This document shows positions 16,835 to 25,982 of a stretch of 60,891 nt of DNA, one piece after another; the first letter of the stretch is position 1, and every line of letters starts with the position of its first letter. Position numbers and translations under genes: made by a program. Under the pieces are notes generated by a model. That model did not search any database and had not been told where the DNA came from. It saw only the letters and a program-made list of their open reading frames with translations. The stretch spans positions 1 to 60,891 of the forward strand of contig VGSF01000019.1 in assembly GCA_016875165.1 (NCBI GenBank), read 5' to 3'. This stretch comes from Deltaproteobacteria bacterium. GTDB taxonomy: Bacteria; Desulfobacterota; SM23-61.

Positions 16835-17060
16835 CTCGGTCTCTCCGGATGATCTTCAAAGACTCGGAAGGCGTCTTCAGACTTAAAGCCCGAAGTTCCT
16901 TCAAAAACCGATTGGGAGTAAGCATTTTTTCCTGGGCAACCACTTCTTCCAGAATCGAGATCAATTCACCTTGAAGGGAACGGTGATGCTTGGCCGCCCC
17001 TTTTCGAACCTCCTCGGCAAGATGATCGGGAACATTCTTGATGGATAGATTCATCGGCAT
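16815..17060 (-). CDS. Ribbon-helix-helix antitoxin (VapB/FitA-like)
   Basis: An 81-residue protein starting MPMNLSIKNVP, with an N-terminal ribbon-helix-helix DNA-binding motif (about 3-45) of the Arc/FitA type and a C-terminal toxin-binding tail rich in charge. The start at 17060 is fixed by GGAGG six bases upstream. The open frame continues further upstream only through intron-like remnant DNA. It should neutralise the downstream PIN toxin and repress the shared promoter. Confidence 0.82.
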   Translation of the reverse strand: MPMNLSIKNVPDHLAEEVRKGAAKHHRSLQGELISILEEVVAQEKMLTPNRFLKELRALSLKTPSESLKIIRRDRDARSSR

Positions 17061-17176
17061 TCGGAACCTCCGCAGCAGATCCTTTTTGAATCCATTATAG
17101 AACCACGGGAGAAAAAGGTCAAGAGGACAAAGGGGAATTGAGTCGAGTAGACCGGTTACTTCCGATAAGATAGGTT

Positions 17177-17500
17177 GAGGTTTGTTTTCTCTGTTGGCCG
17201 CCTGGTTTCCCGGCGGTGCCACACTATTTCAACCCTATATCCGTTGGCCCCGGCCCCTCACAGAACTGGACGTGCAGATCTCCCGCATCCAGCTCTTCAG
17301 GCAAGTTCACAGATCAGTGGCATAAATCCACTTCTCTGATAGTCGATTCCGTTCCGTTGACAATGCTTTCTCAGGTTCTGGGCCCGGTATTGTCTCCCCT
17401 CCTCGATACACCTGCCTGTCAACCCCTTCCCTCCACCAGCATTACCCGGCTTCCTCGGTACTATGGATTGATCCGACTACCTGTACCTCATCCTCGAACC
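17177..17500 (-). other. Probable group II intron remnant, non-coding part
   Basis: On the minus strand this stretch holds a GCTGGATGCGGGAGATCTGC / GCACGTCCAGTT hairpin and a piece reading GNAGGGKGLT in one frame. Both are features I associate with DNA of group II introns around the intron-encoded protein. No RT domain is recognisable here. It is oriented opposite to the RT fragment at 15563, so it probably comes from another copy or a rearrangement. Confidence 0.35.
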
Positions 17501-17976
17501 TCGTTGCCTCGGTTCCAAGTACCCCCTTACCGGAGGAAGGCACAGGTCCTCCCAGGTTCCTGGAAAATCCCTTGCACTATGAAGAGGGGGACGTTCGTGC
17601 AGAAATTGCCTAACGGTCTCCCCTTCAATTCATCGGACTTTCTTGCCCCCCAAGGAAAGCGGGCGGGTAATACAAGGATTCGTGGAATTTTGGGGACGTT
17701 GTTTACTAACTTAAGTAAGTTTCTAATCTTCAATGCAAGATCTGAGGGATGGCAATACTTAAGCTTGTCAACAACGTCCCATAATTATGGACGATTAACG
17801 CACGCCCTCCCAGGTAGGTTTATTGTGCTCTTCGGACGGGCCCCTCCGTCGAAACCTGGCAAGTGCTAAGGTTCACCCGCAGGATCTTCTCCTTATGCCC
17901 TTTCATAGACTCTCCCTTTTTTCAAAATCAAGCAGAGCCCAAATGAGATTTATCAAGCGGTATCGCCGCCACCAGT
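17501..17976. other. Intergenic DNA with an inverted repeat, no gene accepted
   Basis: A plus-strand open frame spans 17216-17869 but its composition is Pro/Ser/Leu-rich without domains, so I do not call it a gene. Within it, GGGACGTTGTTTAC (17693) and GTCAACAACGTCCC (17767-17780) form an imperfect inverted repeat around ~60 bp. This may be a REP-like or MITE-like relic. Confidence 0.35.
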
Positions 17977-18834
17977 TCATTCCCGGGTGCGAATCTTCTC
18001 CAGCACCGGAAGGATGTAGCTCCGGAAATGGTCGGGATTTTCCGACATGGGAAAGTGGCCCATCTCTTTCATGATTATAACCTCGGAGCCCTGGATATGG
18101 GTCCCGGTGCGCTGCGTATCCTCCGGTGTGCAGGAATAATCGTACTCGCCGGCCAACAGATAAACCGGGCAGACCTTCGTGTCAATGCGCGCCATATAGC
18201 CGTGAAAATCGGCTTCGGCCCGCTGAAAATAGAAGTAAAGATCACCCTTGAAAACGCCCGGTCCACTCTGCATATACCCCCAGAGCGTCTCCCAGCGCGT
18301 TTCCTCCGGGCTTTGGGGAGCCATCAGTCCAGAGACCCGGGCAGCGCATATTTCACCGCCATGCACATCCGGATGATGCAACCAGGTGTTGTCAAACCAG
18401 GGTTGCACTTGATAGCCCGCTTCGAGGCCGATGACCGCACGCAATTCCTTCCCATACTCTGCCGCCAAGGGGATGACGATGCGCCCGCCCATCGAACAAC
18501 CCATCACCACCGGGCGGTCTAATTCCAATGCCCGGCAAAAGCCCATGACCGCTCCTGCATAGGCCTCGGTCGTCAGGCGGTATTCTTCCTCGTGCCAGCC
18601 GGGCGGCGGAGTAGATTTTCCATGCCAGGGCAAGTCAAAGGCTAGCACCCGGTAATGCTCAGTCACCGCCGGGTCGGTCATCAGGTGTCGGTACTGCCGG
18701 GTATCGGAGCCGGCGGTGTGCAGGCAAACAAGGGGGATTCCCTTGCCGGCCTCCTCGAAATAGACCCGATAGGGCCGCCCGCCCATCCTCAGGTGAATAT
18801 AACGACCAACGATCGGTTCAATCTCAGCAGCCAT
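17977..18834 (-). CDS. Alpha/beta hydrolase
   Basis: A 285-residue alpha/beta-fold hydrolase. The oxyanion region is CLHTAGSD, the nucleophile elbow is GCSMGG (Ser at about 114), the acid is an Asp in AGEYDYSCTPE, and the catalytic His is in EMGHFPMSENP. It lacks a signal peptide. The substrate is unknown; an ester, thioester or C-C bond is possible. It starts 1 bp after the end of the 122-residue gene upstream, so the two form a tight operon and probably act together. Confidence 0.85.
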   Translation of the reverse strand: MAAEIEPIVGRYIHLRMGGRPYRVYFEEAGKGIPLVCLHTAGSDTRQYRHLMTDPAVTEHYRVLAFDLPWHGKSTPPPGWHEEEYRLTTEAYAGAVMGFCRALELDRPVVMGCSMGGRIVIPLAAEYGKELRAVIGLEAGYQVQPWFDNTWLHHPDVHGGEICAARVSGLMAPQSPEETRWETLWGYMQSGPGVFKGDLYFYFQRAEADFHGYMARIDTKVCPVYLLAGEYDYSCTPEDTQRTGTHIQGSEVIIMKEMGHFPMSENPDHFRSYILPVLEKIRTRE

Positions 18835-18835
18835 G

Positions 18836-19204
18836 TCAAACCCCTCCCTTCAGTCGCCGCGGTGCAGCCAGGACCTCCTTGAAGTAGCGAAGATTAGCTA
18901 TGAGCGGCTGCAAATCGCCCTCAATGCGAGCCTCACCACGCTTCATGACCCCCAAAATGTCCGTGTACCCGGGCTGGGGTACTGACTCCCAGAGCTTCTC
19001 CCAAGCCTCGGCCGTCGCCCGGACGGCAAAACGCCATGGCCGCATGGGAAAAGGGCCACGGTCGACTGACGTGATGCGCCCCGACTGAATGGAGACATAA
19101 TAGGGAATGTCCCCTACTTCAACCAAGAAGTCGACGGCGAGAAACCGGCCCCGCCACACCAGCCGCTCATCCCCGTTCACCAATTCCGGAAGCTTGGCAA
19201 TCAT
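18836..19204 (-). CDS. Small SCP2-like protein
   Basis: A 122-residue protein without signal peptide. The alternating strand pattern (VDFLVEVGDIPYYVSI), the central RFAVRATAEAWEKLW and the later ARIEGDLQPLIANLRYF resemble SCP2/sterol-carrier-like domains, which bind lipids or acyl-CoA. I am not certain of this. It is tightly coupled to the downstream alpha/beta hydrolase, which suggests that it presents or senses a hydrophobic substrate for that enzyme. Confidence 0.55.
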   Translation of the reverse strand: MIAKLPELVNGDERLVWRGRFLAVDFLVEVGDIPYYVSIQSGRITSVDRGPFPMRPWRFAVRATAEAWEKLWESVPQPGYTDILGVMKRGEARIEGDLQPLIANLRYFKEVLAAPRRLKGGV

Positions 19205-19328
19205 GTTTACACCTTCCTCTCTTAATTGAAGATTACTTCACGGCCCATTGGGCCTGAACCTCGCATAAAAATTCTCATTCTTCCCCCGCGGTAGGCTCAG
19301 GTGATCACTGACACCAACCATTTACGCT

Positions 19329-21107
19329 TCATTTGGGAGCCATCACCCGGATGGAGAGTTCAGCCAGTTGACGGCCATCTACGGGCGAGGGGGCCTCGGT
19401 GAGCAGGTCGGTGGCTTTCTGGGTTTTGGGAAAAGCGATTACATCCCGGATGGATTCGGCTCCGGCCAGAAGCATGACTAAGCGGTCAAAGCCGAAAGCG
19501 ATTCCTCCATGGGGAGGAGCCCCAAACTCCAGGGCCTCTAAAAGGAAGCCGAATTTTTTCTTGGCTTCCTCCGGGTTGATTCCTAACTTTTCGAAGAGGA
19601 GGGATTGTACTTCCCGCCTGTAAATACGCAGGCTACCTCCCCCAACCTCAGAACCATTCAGGACCAGGTCATATGCTTTTGCCCGCACCTTTTCCGGCGC
19701 GCTTCGAAGCAACGGCAAATCTTCATCCAGGGGAGATGTAAATGGATGATGCTTGGCCGTAAACCTCCCCTCAACATCATCGTATTCCAACAGGGGAAAG
19801 TCTGTGACCCAGACAAAGCTGAAGGCGCCCTCTGGGATCAAGTTCAACTGTTTCCCTATCCTCAGGCGGAGGCGCCCCATGATTTCGTTGACGATTTTCG
19901 GAGAATCAGCCATGAATAAAATGATATCGCCCGGATCAGGTTGCAGGCTTTCTCCAAGGGAGGACCTTTCTTTTTCGGATAAAAATTTGGCTATCGGCCC
20001 GCTCCAACCTTCGGGGGCGACCCGGACCCAGGCCAACCCTTTAGCCCCCGTTTCCCTGACGAATTCGTTGAGATCATCCAACTCTTTGCGCGAAAGGTCG
20101 CCCTTAACTTTCAAGGCCTTGGCCATTCCTCCCCTCTGAATGGTCTCGGCAAACACTTTGAAGCCGGTCTCCTTGAGCACGTCGGTGACTTCCGTCATCT
20201 CCAGGCCAAAACGAATGTCCGGATTATCCACCCCATATTTGGCCATGGACTGGTTGTAGGTCAGGCGGGGGAAGGGGGTAGTCAGTTCCATGCCCAGTGT
20301 ATCCCGGAACAAAACCTGCATCATCCCTTCCATGATCGCATAGATATCCTCCCGGTCGATGAAAGACATTTCAATGTCGATCTGGGTGAATTCAGGCTGC
20401 CGGTCAGCCCGTAGATCCTCGTCCCGGAAGCATTTGACGATCTGAAAATAACGATCATAACCAGAGATCATCAAAAGCTGCTTAAATAATTGCGGGGATT
20501 GGGGAAGGGCATAAAACTGCCCCGGATTCACCCGGCTGGGAACTAAATAATCCCGGGCTCCCTCGGGGGTGGACTTGGTCAAGAAAGGAGTCTCGATTTC
20601 CAAAAAACCCTGGCTTTGCAAATAATTTCGAACCGCCCTGGCTGCCCGGTCGCGCAGTATAAGATTCTTTTGCATCTTTTGCCGGCGCAGGTCCAGGTAC
20701 CGGTATTTCAGCCTTAGATTTTCCGCTACTTCGGTATCTTCATCAATGGGGAAGGGAGAGGGGTTAGATTCGCTCAGCACCTTCAAGTCCCTGGTCTGCA
20801 CTTCCAGTAGGCCGGTCTTTAATTCCGGGTTCTCTGTGCCAGCGGGGCGGGCGACTATTTTTCCCTGAACGGCGATGACGTATTCATGGCGCAAAGAAGC
20901 GGCTTTGGCGTGGGCTCCGGGGCTAAACTCGGGGTTGAAAACCACTTGAGCGATTCCCTCCCGGTCTCTTAGGTCAATGAACACCAAACCACCCAGGTCC
21001 CGTCTGCGGTTTACCCAGCCCATCAGGGTCACTTCTTGCCCGATGTGCTCTGCCCGAAGATCCCCGCAATAACATGTCCGTTTCCAATCGCCCAATGCTT
21101 CGCCCAA
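19329..21107 (-). CDS. aspS: Aspartyl-tRNA synthetase
   Basis: A 592-residue bacterial-type AspRS with an N-terminal OB-fold ([19 protein letters not shown]), a class II core with [18 protein letters not shown] and [30 protein letters not shown] (motif 2), the inserted GAD domain (about 285-420), and motif 3 [12 protein letters not shown]. It charges tRNA-Asp. Whether it also mischarges tRNA-Asn cannot be decided from the window. It is separated from hisS by a family A element. Confidence 0.96.
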   Translation of the reverse strand: MGEALGDWKRTCYCGDLRAEHIGQEVTLMGWVNRRRDLGGLVFIDLRDREGIAQVVFNPEFSPGAHAKAASLRHEYVIAVQGKIVARPAGTENPELKTGLLEVQTRDLKVLSESNPSPFPIDEDTEVAENLRLKYRYLDLRRQKMQKNLILRDRAARAVRNYLQSQGFLEIETPFLTKSTPEGARDYLVPSRVNPGQFYALPQSPQLFKQLLMISGYDRYFQIVKCFRDEDLRADRQPEFTQIDIEMSFIDREDIYAIMEGMMQVLFRDTLGMELTTPFPRLTYNQSMAKYGVDNPDIRFGLEMTEVTDVLKETGFKVFAETIQRGGMAKALKVKGDLSRKELDDLNEFVRETGAKGLAWVRVAPEGWSGPIAKFLSEKERSSLGESLQPDPGDIILFMADSPKIVNEIMGRLRLRIGKQLNLIPEGAFSFVWVTDFPLLEYDDVEGRFTAKHHPFTSPLDEDLPLLRSAPEKVRAKAYDLVLNGSEVGGGSLRIYRREVQSLLFEKLGINPEEAKKKFGFLLEALEFGAPPHGGIAFGFDRLVMLLAGAESIRDVIAFPKTQKATDLLTEAPSPVDGRQLAELSIRVMAPK

Positions 21108-21150
21108 TTTTTATCTCCGTCCTTAAACTACAAAGATTGTTTCAGGTTTC

Positions 21151-21418
21151 GTATCAATTTAGCGGTTTGAAAAAGTGATTTTACCACCTTTGTTGAGGTC
21201 CGGGGGTCTGGGTGGAACGCGCCGGAAGCATCGGCCGGGTTTCCGCTTGGCCGCGAAGAACCCCGCTCGTTTCCGCCGGAGGAGGCGGGGGGCGTTTTCC
21301 CCGCCCCACCCGCGAAGAAATCAGCGCCTTATGATTCCAAACGGGCCGCCCAGGCCCCCGGACCATGGATTCCCTCTGACCTTACCCCCCACCTCTTTTC
21401 AAAGGGCTAAAGTGTTAC
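21151..21418. mobile_element. Family A palindromic MITE, copy 2
   Basis: A 268 bp element between hisS and aspS (all on the minus strand). The ends are GTATCAATTTAGCGGTTTGA and the near complement ending GTTAC. An exact 8-bp duplication, CAGGTTTC, occurs at 21143-21150 and 21419-21426. The arm bases differ from copy 1 (GGTCC/GGACC rather than GGGCC/GGCCC, and CTGGG/CCCAG), yet pairing is kept. Confidence 0.9.
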
Positions 21419-21443
21419 CAGGTTTCAAGTTTCGGGTTGCGAG

Positions 21444-22706
21444 TTATGCTTTAACTCCTTTTATATTTTTAATCCTGTCAACAATTCTCCCCATGGGAAT
21501 TTCTTCTTGGACTTTAGTGGCCATGTCCCGGATAATAACCTGGTTTTTCTTTAATTCTTCCTCTCCCAGGATGATGACCAGAGGAGTTTGCAGACGATCT
21601 GCTTTGCGCATCTGGCTTTTTAAACTTTTTCCCTCGTAATCTAACTCTGCCCAAACTCCCTTGTCCCTCAGCTCCTGGGCCAGGGCAAACCCGCGCCGTT
21701 TAGCCTCATTCCCTAAGGCAGCCAGAAAAACATCGGGATAGCGGAAGTAATTTTTTTCCTCCGGCAAGAGCATCACCAGCCGCTCCACCCCGATGGCAAA
21801 CCCGATGCCGGGAATGGCCGGGCCCCCGATCTCCTCCGCCAGCCCGTCATATCTTCCGCCTCCGCAAACGGCATTCTGCGCTCCCAGCTCGCCGGCAACC
21901 ACTTCAAAAGCCGTACGAGTGTAATAGTCCAATCCTCGGACCATCCTGTGGTTTAAGGAATAGGAAAGGTGGAGGTCATCGAGGAGAGTCTTTACCTGTT
22001 CAAAGTGATCGTGGCATTCGGGACAGAGAAAGTTTAAAACCACCGGCGCTTCGACCAGGGCTGCTTGACAAATTTCGTTTTTACAGTCAAAAATCCGCAA
22101 AGGGTTGGTTTCCAGCCGCCTCTGGCAATCCTCGCAAAGCGAATTCTTTTTGGTCTTAAGAAAGGTTTGAATCTCTTTTTTATAAGGAGAGCGGCACTGG
22201 GAGCATCCCAGAGAATTCATTTGCAGGCTGAGGTTCTCAATTCCCAAAGCTTCCAGATAACGCATCAGCATGACTAAAATTTCCGCATCGGCCCAGGCTT
22301 CTTGAACGCCTAAAATCTCAGCGTCAACCTGGTGAAATTGACGGTACCGCCCTTTCTGCGGGCGTTCGTGCCGGAACATCGGTCCGATAACATAATATTT
22401 GCCTACGGGGTTTTTTAAGTTCAGACCATGCTCTAAATATGCCCGCATGACCGAAGCAGTCGCTTCCGGCCGCAATGTTAGTGAATCCCCATCGCGGTCT
22501 AGAAACGTATACATCTCTTTTCCAACGATGTCCGTGGCCTCGCCAATCGATCGGGCAAAAAGCTCTGTGCGTTCAAGGAGGGGGATGCGCAACTCCAAGA
22601 ACCCATAGAGGCCCAAAATCCTCCGGGCCTCGCTCTCCGCGAACTGCCACTTCTCGACCTCCCCGGGAAGGATATCTTTGAAACCCCGGATGCCTTTGAT
22701 CTGCAA
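21444..22706 (-). CDS. hisS: Histidyl-tRNA synthetase
   Basis: A 420-residue HisRS that charges tRNA-His. It begins with QIKGIRGFKDILPGE. Motif 1 includes TLRPEATASVMRAYLE, motif 2 is GPMFRHERPQKGRYRQFHQ, the HisA box is VRGLDYYTRTAFEVV and VCGGGRYDGL, and a C-terminal anticodon-binding domain ends the protein. The start is TTG at 22706, with GAGGAG at a good distance. The open frame extends 138 codons upstream, but that part runs through the palindromic element at 22881-23140 and is not protein. Upstream of aspS in the same orientation. Confidence 0.95.
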   Translation of the reverse strand: MQIKGIRGFKDILPGEVEKWQFAESEARRILGLYGFLELRIPLLERTELFARSIGEATDIVGKEMYTFLDRDGDSLTLRPEATASVMRAYLEHGLNLKNPVGKYYVIGPMFRHERPQKGRYRQFHQVDAEILGVQEAWADAEILVMLMRYLEALGIENLSLQMNSLGCSQCRSPYKKEIQTFLKTKKNSLCEDCQRRLETNPLRIFDCKNEICQAALVEAPVVLNFLCPECHDHFEQVKTLLDDLHLSYSLNHRMVRGLDYYTRTAFEVVAGELGAQNAVCGGGRYDGLAEEIGGPAIPGIGFAIGVERLVMLLPEEKNYFRYPDVFLAALGNEAKRRGFALAQELRDKGVWAELDYEGKSLKSQMRKADRLQTPLVIILGEEELKKNQVIIRDMATKVQEEIPMGRIVDRIKNIKGVKA

Positions 22707-22880
22707 AACAGACTCCTCAGTGTTAAATATTTTCACCGCTAAAATCGCGGAAAGAATAAAAACGCTATGCGCCTGGCGCGAAGCGCATGGCGATTCGCAG
22801 CGTTCTCTGCCGAAAAAATGGGCAACCAAATTGTTTTGATAATAGCCAAGAACCCCTTGAAAGTCAAGGGAACGCCATCC

Positions 22881-23140
22881 CTTGCCCACCTTCACTTTTA
22901 CAGAATCCCTATTCGTGGCACGGGGTTCGGGGCGATGAGCGCGGGCAGCATCGGCCGGGAAAAGCCCTTCCAAGAGTTTAAAGCCGCTTCTCCGCAAAAT
23001 GAGGCGGGGCGCCTTTTCCCGCCCCGTCAATGAAACAACCAGCGCCTCATGCTGCCAAGCGAAGCGCCCCGAACCCCGTGCCTGGGAAGGATCATCCAAT
23101 AACAAATCATTCTTGACCACAAAAAGTGAAGGTGGGCAAG
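22881..23140. mobile_element. Family H MITE with a family A-like core
   Basis: A 260 bp element with 19-bp perfect terminal repeats CTTGCCCACCTTCACTTTT. It is flanked by an exact 10-bp duplication, AACGCCATCC (22871-22880 and 23141-23150). Inside, arms GGCACGGGGTTCGGGGCG pair perfectly with the complement at about 23066-23083. Nested within are GGCAGCAT/ATGCTGCC, the segment GCATCGGCCGGG, and GGCGGGGCG..CCCGCC. The core matches the family A core in order and in conserved bases. The ends resemble IS4-group (IS231-like) ends, which also make 10-12 bp duplications. Confidence 0.85.
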
Positions 23141-23250
23141 AACGCCATCCTTGTTACCCTTTCGCTTTTTATAGAATAAACTGTTTTGAGAGGTGGTTTT
23201 TCCGTTTTGAGAGAGGGTTTAAGAAAAGCAGTTGCCTGGTATAAAAGTAA

Positions 23251-23287
23251 AAAAGGCATACCCCCTGGCTTCAGGGGTATGCCTTTT
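23251..23287 (-). terminator. Intrinsic terminator of the 23307-23684 gene
   Basis: A strong hairpin AAAAGGCATACCCC / GGGGTATGCCTTTT, read on the minus strand 20 bp after the stop codon at 23307 and followed by T-rich DNA. It should end the transcript of the small exported protein. It also separates that gene from the hisS transcript. Confidence 0.8.
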
Positions 23288-23306
23288 CGAAGCGGGCTGA
23301 AGAAAG

Positions 23307-23684
23307 TTATTTCTTTTCTTCTTTCTTCACAGCTTTCTTCTCAGCCTTGGGTTTCTTCTCGGCAGCCACTGAGATAGCGGTAGCGATCATCTTGTCGCCA
23401 TCTTTCTTGTATGCTACAGTTACGTTGGCGCCTACTTTAATTTCCCCCTTGACCTTGGCGTCGGCAGCGATTTCGAAAGCCAATTCCTTATCCTTTGCCT
23501 TCACCTTGATCGTCTTGCCGGCCTCATACGCAGCCACCGTTCCTGAAGCCTTCAATGCTTTTGGGGCCTTGGGTTTGTCTGCGGCAGCAGCCGGTTTTTC
23601 AGCTTTCTTGTCCTGGGCTACGGCTCCACTGACAAAAGCTACCATTGCTAAAAGAGCAACCAGAACGACCAGAATTCTCTTCAT
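23307..23684 (-). CDS. Small exported Lys/Ala-rich protein
   Basis: A 125-residue protein with a clear signal peptide (MKRILVVLVALLAMVAFVSG, cleavage near AVA-QD). The mature part has a Lys/Ala/Pro-rich linker (about 26-45), a compact beta-rich segment (SGTVAAYEAGKTIKVK ... VGANVTVAYKKDG, about 47-108) resembling DUF5666/OB-like domains, and a lysine-rich tail of repeated K-K/E. It is probably periplasmic. The function is unknown; the basic tails suggest contact with anionic polymers. It has its own terminator. Confidence 0.75.
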   Translation of the reverse strand: MKRILVVLVALLAMVAFVSGAVAQDKKAEKPAAAADKPKAPKALKASGTVAAYEAGKTIKVKAKDKELAFEIAADAKVKGEIKVGANVTVAYKKDGDKMIATAISVAAEKKPKAEKKAVKKEEKK

Positions 23685-23746
23685 CCTATTTCACCCCCTT
23701 TTTATTTATATTTTTTTACGCCTTTGTGAGGTCGTTTCTTTCACAA

Positions 23747-23947
23747 CTATTTTTTCTCAGGGGCCTTAGCCGGCTCTGGAGCTTTTGCCGGTTCCGCAGG
23801 CTTGGCTGGCTCCGGGGCCTTAGCCGGTTCCGCAGGCTTGGCGGCTGGCTTGGCCGGCTCTTCTTTCTTCGCGCAACCCGCGGCCACCATCATGGAAGTG
23901 GCAAACAACAGAGCAACAAACAAAGCAATCAATTTACGCATTTTCAT
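23747..23947 (-). CDS. Small proline/alanine-rich lipoprotein
   Basis: A 66-residue protein. The signal peptide ends in a lipobox (MMVAAGC, Cys at residue 25), and the mature chain is almost entirely repeats of A-E-P-A-K-P and A-P-E-P-A-K. This is a lipid-anchored, rod-like, charged peptide, perhaps spanning between membrane and cell wall. An AGGAGGTGAA ribosome site precedes the ATG. It is one of three adjacent small envelope genes on the same strand. Confidence 0.75.
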   Translation of the reverse strand: MKMRKLIALFVALLFATSMMVAAGCAKKEEPAKPAAKPAEPAKAPEPAKPAEPAKAPEPAKAPEKK

Positions 23948-24023
23948 TTCACCTCCTTATTTCTTAGATTCAGCCGCTCCCCGTCTAAGGGGGGCGGAAT
24001 GATTGCTACGACAAATTAATTTC

Positions 24024-24344
24024 TCAAGTCTTTTTATCCTTTTTTTCTACCCCCTTGAGCTGGGCTTTAAATGTATCGAGGTCTTTTTGCAGATTCTGTA
24101 TCTCGGTGTGCAGAGAGGCAATTTGTAGGTTAAGCTGAGCCAAGCGGACATGCATTTGGGAATTTTCGCTCTTTAGAGTGTTTAGTTCTTTCCGTAATTT
24201 TTCATTCTCTGCGCTAACATCCGTTATTTCTTCCTTCAATTTCTCATTTTCAGATTTAAACCAGGTGCATCCTATAGGGGTAAGAATGCCTATCAGAAGG
24301 ATGCCAATTAAAAAAGAATAAATTTTTTTATTCTGGAATCTCAT
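24024..24344 (-). CDS. Coiled-coil lipoprotein
   Basis: A 106-residue protein with a signal peptide and lipobox (LTPIGC, Cys at ~26). It is followed by a continuous heptad-rich coiled coil (about 31-98: ENEKLKEEITDVSAENEKL and on). It resembles Lpp-type or SlyB-like outer-membrane lipoproteins in size and build, but I cannot assign a family. It is likely trimeric or dimeric in the periplasm. It lies between the Pro-rich lipoprotein gene and the NtrC-type regulator. Confidence 0.72.
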   Translation of the reverse strand: MRFQNKKIYSFLIGILLIGILTPIGCTWFKSENEKLKEEITDVSAENEKLRKELNTLKSENSQMHVRLAQLNLQIASLHTEIQNLQKDLDTFKAQLKGVEKKDKKT

Positions 24345-24613
24345 AGTTAAAAAATTTCATTTTAATCATATCCATTTTGCAATAATGATACCAATAACCT
24401 TTTAAGTATTGGGAATATTACTTAAAAATTAAATCAATAGTTAAATCAAGTAGTTATTAAATATTTGGGCTGGTCATCGAGTTTTAAAAAATTTTGGGAA
24501 AACCTTAAAATAGACAATATTGCCCCACTTTTATCAGACAAATAAAATAAAATAGTAATTTCCAGTTGTTATGAAATTGTGGTGCGTTTGGTTGATGTGG
24601 CATTTAGCCTCAT

Positions 24614-25978
24614 TTATCGTTTGAGGCTAATTCCGTAGCGGGCAGCCATACGATATAAGGTGCGCCGGTCAATTCCCAGGATATCGGCGGCTTTCTTCTT
24701 GTTTCCACCGGTCTCCTCTAACACTTTTTTAATATAAAGCTTTTCCAGCTCGGACAAAGGAATGTGGGAAGGAAGAGAACTGGCGCTAACCGCATAAGTT
24801 TCTGTCCGAAGCCTGCGGGGAAGGTCTTCATGGAGAATTACGGAATGATGGGAAAGAGTAACGGCGCGTTCAATAATATTTTCTAACTCCCGCACATTTC
24901 CAGGCCATTGGTAACGGAGTAAAATATCTAAAGCCTCCGGGGAAATCCGGGAAACAGGTTTTTGATTTTCTTCGGCAAATTTCTGTAAAAAGTGGTGGGC
25001 CAGAAGGGGGATATCATCCGTCCGTTCCCGCAAAGGTGGAAGGTAGATGGAAACCACGTTAAGGCGGTAGAAAAGGTCCTCGCGGAATTTTTTCTCGGCA
25101 ACCAATTCTTCCAGATTTTTGTTCGTGGCGGCAACGATGCGCACATCGATCTTGATTGTCTCCGTCCCCCCCACCCGTTTGATCTCATGCTCTTGAATGA
25201 CCCGCAGGAGTTTAGCCTGCATCGAAAGGCTGATGTCCCCTACTTCGTCAAGGAAGCAAGTTCCATTGTCTGCCTCTTCGAAGAGACCTTTCTTACTGGT
25301 AACTGCGCCGGTAAATGCCCCCCGGACATGCCCGAAAAGCTCACTCTCCAGAAGGGTCTCGGCTAAAGAACCACAATCCACGGCGACAAATGGCTTGGAA
25401 GAACGGGGGCTGTTGAAATGGATGGCCCGGGCAACCAATTCCTTTCCTGTACCGCTTTCCCCGAAAATCAAAACAGTGGAACGGCTTTCGGCCACGCGGG
25501 CAATGGTCTTATAGACCTGGAGCATTTGGGGGCTGCGTCCGACAATGTTCTCCAGTTTGTATTTGGTTACGAGTTCCTGGCGGTAAAGGATATTTTCCTG
25601 CAACAGGCGCTTCTGTTCGAGAGCCCGCCGGATGGTCAGCTTGATCTCATCGAGTTTGAAAGGTTTACTTACATAATCGTAAGCCCCTTCTTTAATGGCC
25701 TGGATAGCTGTTTCGATGGACCCGAAAGCGGTCATCATGATGATGATCGTATCCGGGCTCTTTTGCCGGTAGGCTTTGAGAACTTCCATCCCATCGACGT
25801 CGATCATCCGGATATCGGTGAGCACGATGTCGTAGGGCCTACTCCCTCCTTTATCGATGGCTGCCCGGCCGTCAAGCGCCGTATCGACCGCATACCCTTC
25901 CTTGGATAAAACTTCCTCCAGAAGGTTACAGGTGACCTCATCATCATCTACAACAAGTATGCAAATCTGGGAAGGCAT
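24614..25978 (-). CDS. Sigma-54-dependent response regulator (NtrC family)
   Basis: A 454-residue activator with a receiver domain (acidic pocket D11-D13, phosphoacceptor D55 in VLTDIRM, Lys in SKPF), an AAA+ domain with Walker A GESGTGKE, the GAFTGA sigma-54 contact loop and the R-finger region, and a C-terminal Fis-type helix-turn-helix (GGNKKKAADILGIDRRTLYR). On phosphorylation by the adjacent kinase it should activate RpoN promoters. The start at 25978 (MPSQ) follows the kinase stop by a few bases; a start 42 bp upstream would overlap the kinase gene. Confidence 0.93.
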   Translation of the reverse strand: MPSQICILVVDDDEVTCNLLEEVLSKEGYAVDTALDGRAAIDKGGSRPYDIVLTDIRMIDVDGMEVLKAYRQKSPDTIIIMMTAFGSIETAIQAIKEGAYDYVSKPFKLDEIKLTIRRALEQKRLLQENILYRQELVTKYKLENIVGRSPQMLQVYKTIARVAESRSTVLIFGESGTGKELVARAIHFNSPRSSKPFVAVDCGSLAETLLESELFGHVRGAFTGAVTSKKGLFEEADNGTCFLDEVGDISLSMQAKLLRVIQEHEIKRVGGTETIKIDVRIVAATNKNLEELVAEKKFREDLFYRLNVVSIYLPPLRERTDDIPLLAHHFLQKFAEENQKPVSRISPEALDILLRYQWPGNVRELENIIERAVTLSHHSVILHEDLPRRLRTETYAVSASSLPSHIPLSELEKLYIKKVLEETGGNKKKAADILGIDRRTLYRMAARYGISLKR

Positions 25979-25982
25979 GGGC

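Noticed and set aside
17216..17869. 217-codon plus-strand ORF
   Set aside because: It is Pro/Ser/Leu-rich without domain, has no ribosome site, and overlaps probable intron DNA on the other strand.
22707..23120. In-frame N-terminal extension of hisS (138 codons)
   Set aside because: It reads through the palindromic family H element. HisRS homology begins at the TTG at 22706, which has a good GAGGAG site.
22881..23140. Bidirectional terminator interpretation of the palindrome upstream of hisS
   Set aside because: The 19-bp terminal repeats and exact 10-bp flanking duplication show that it is an insertion; any terminator role would be secondary.
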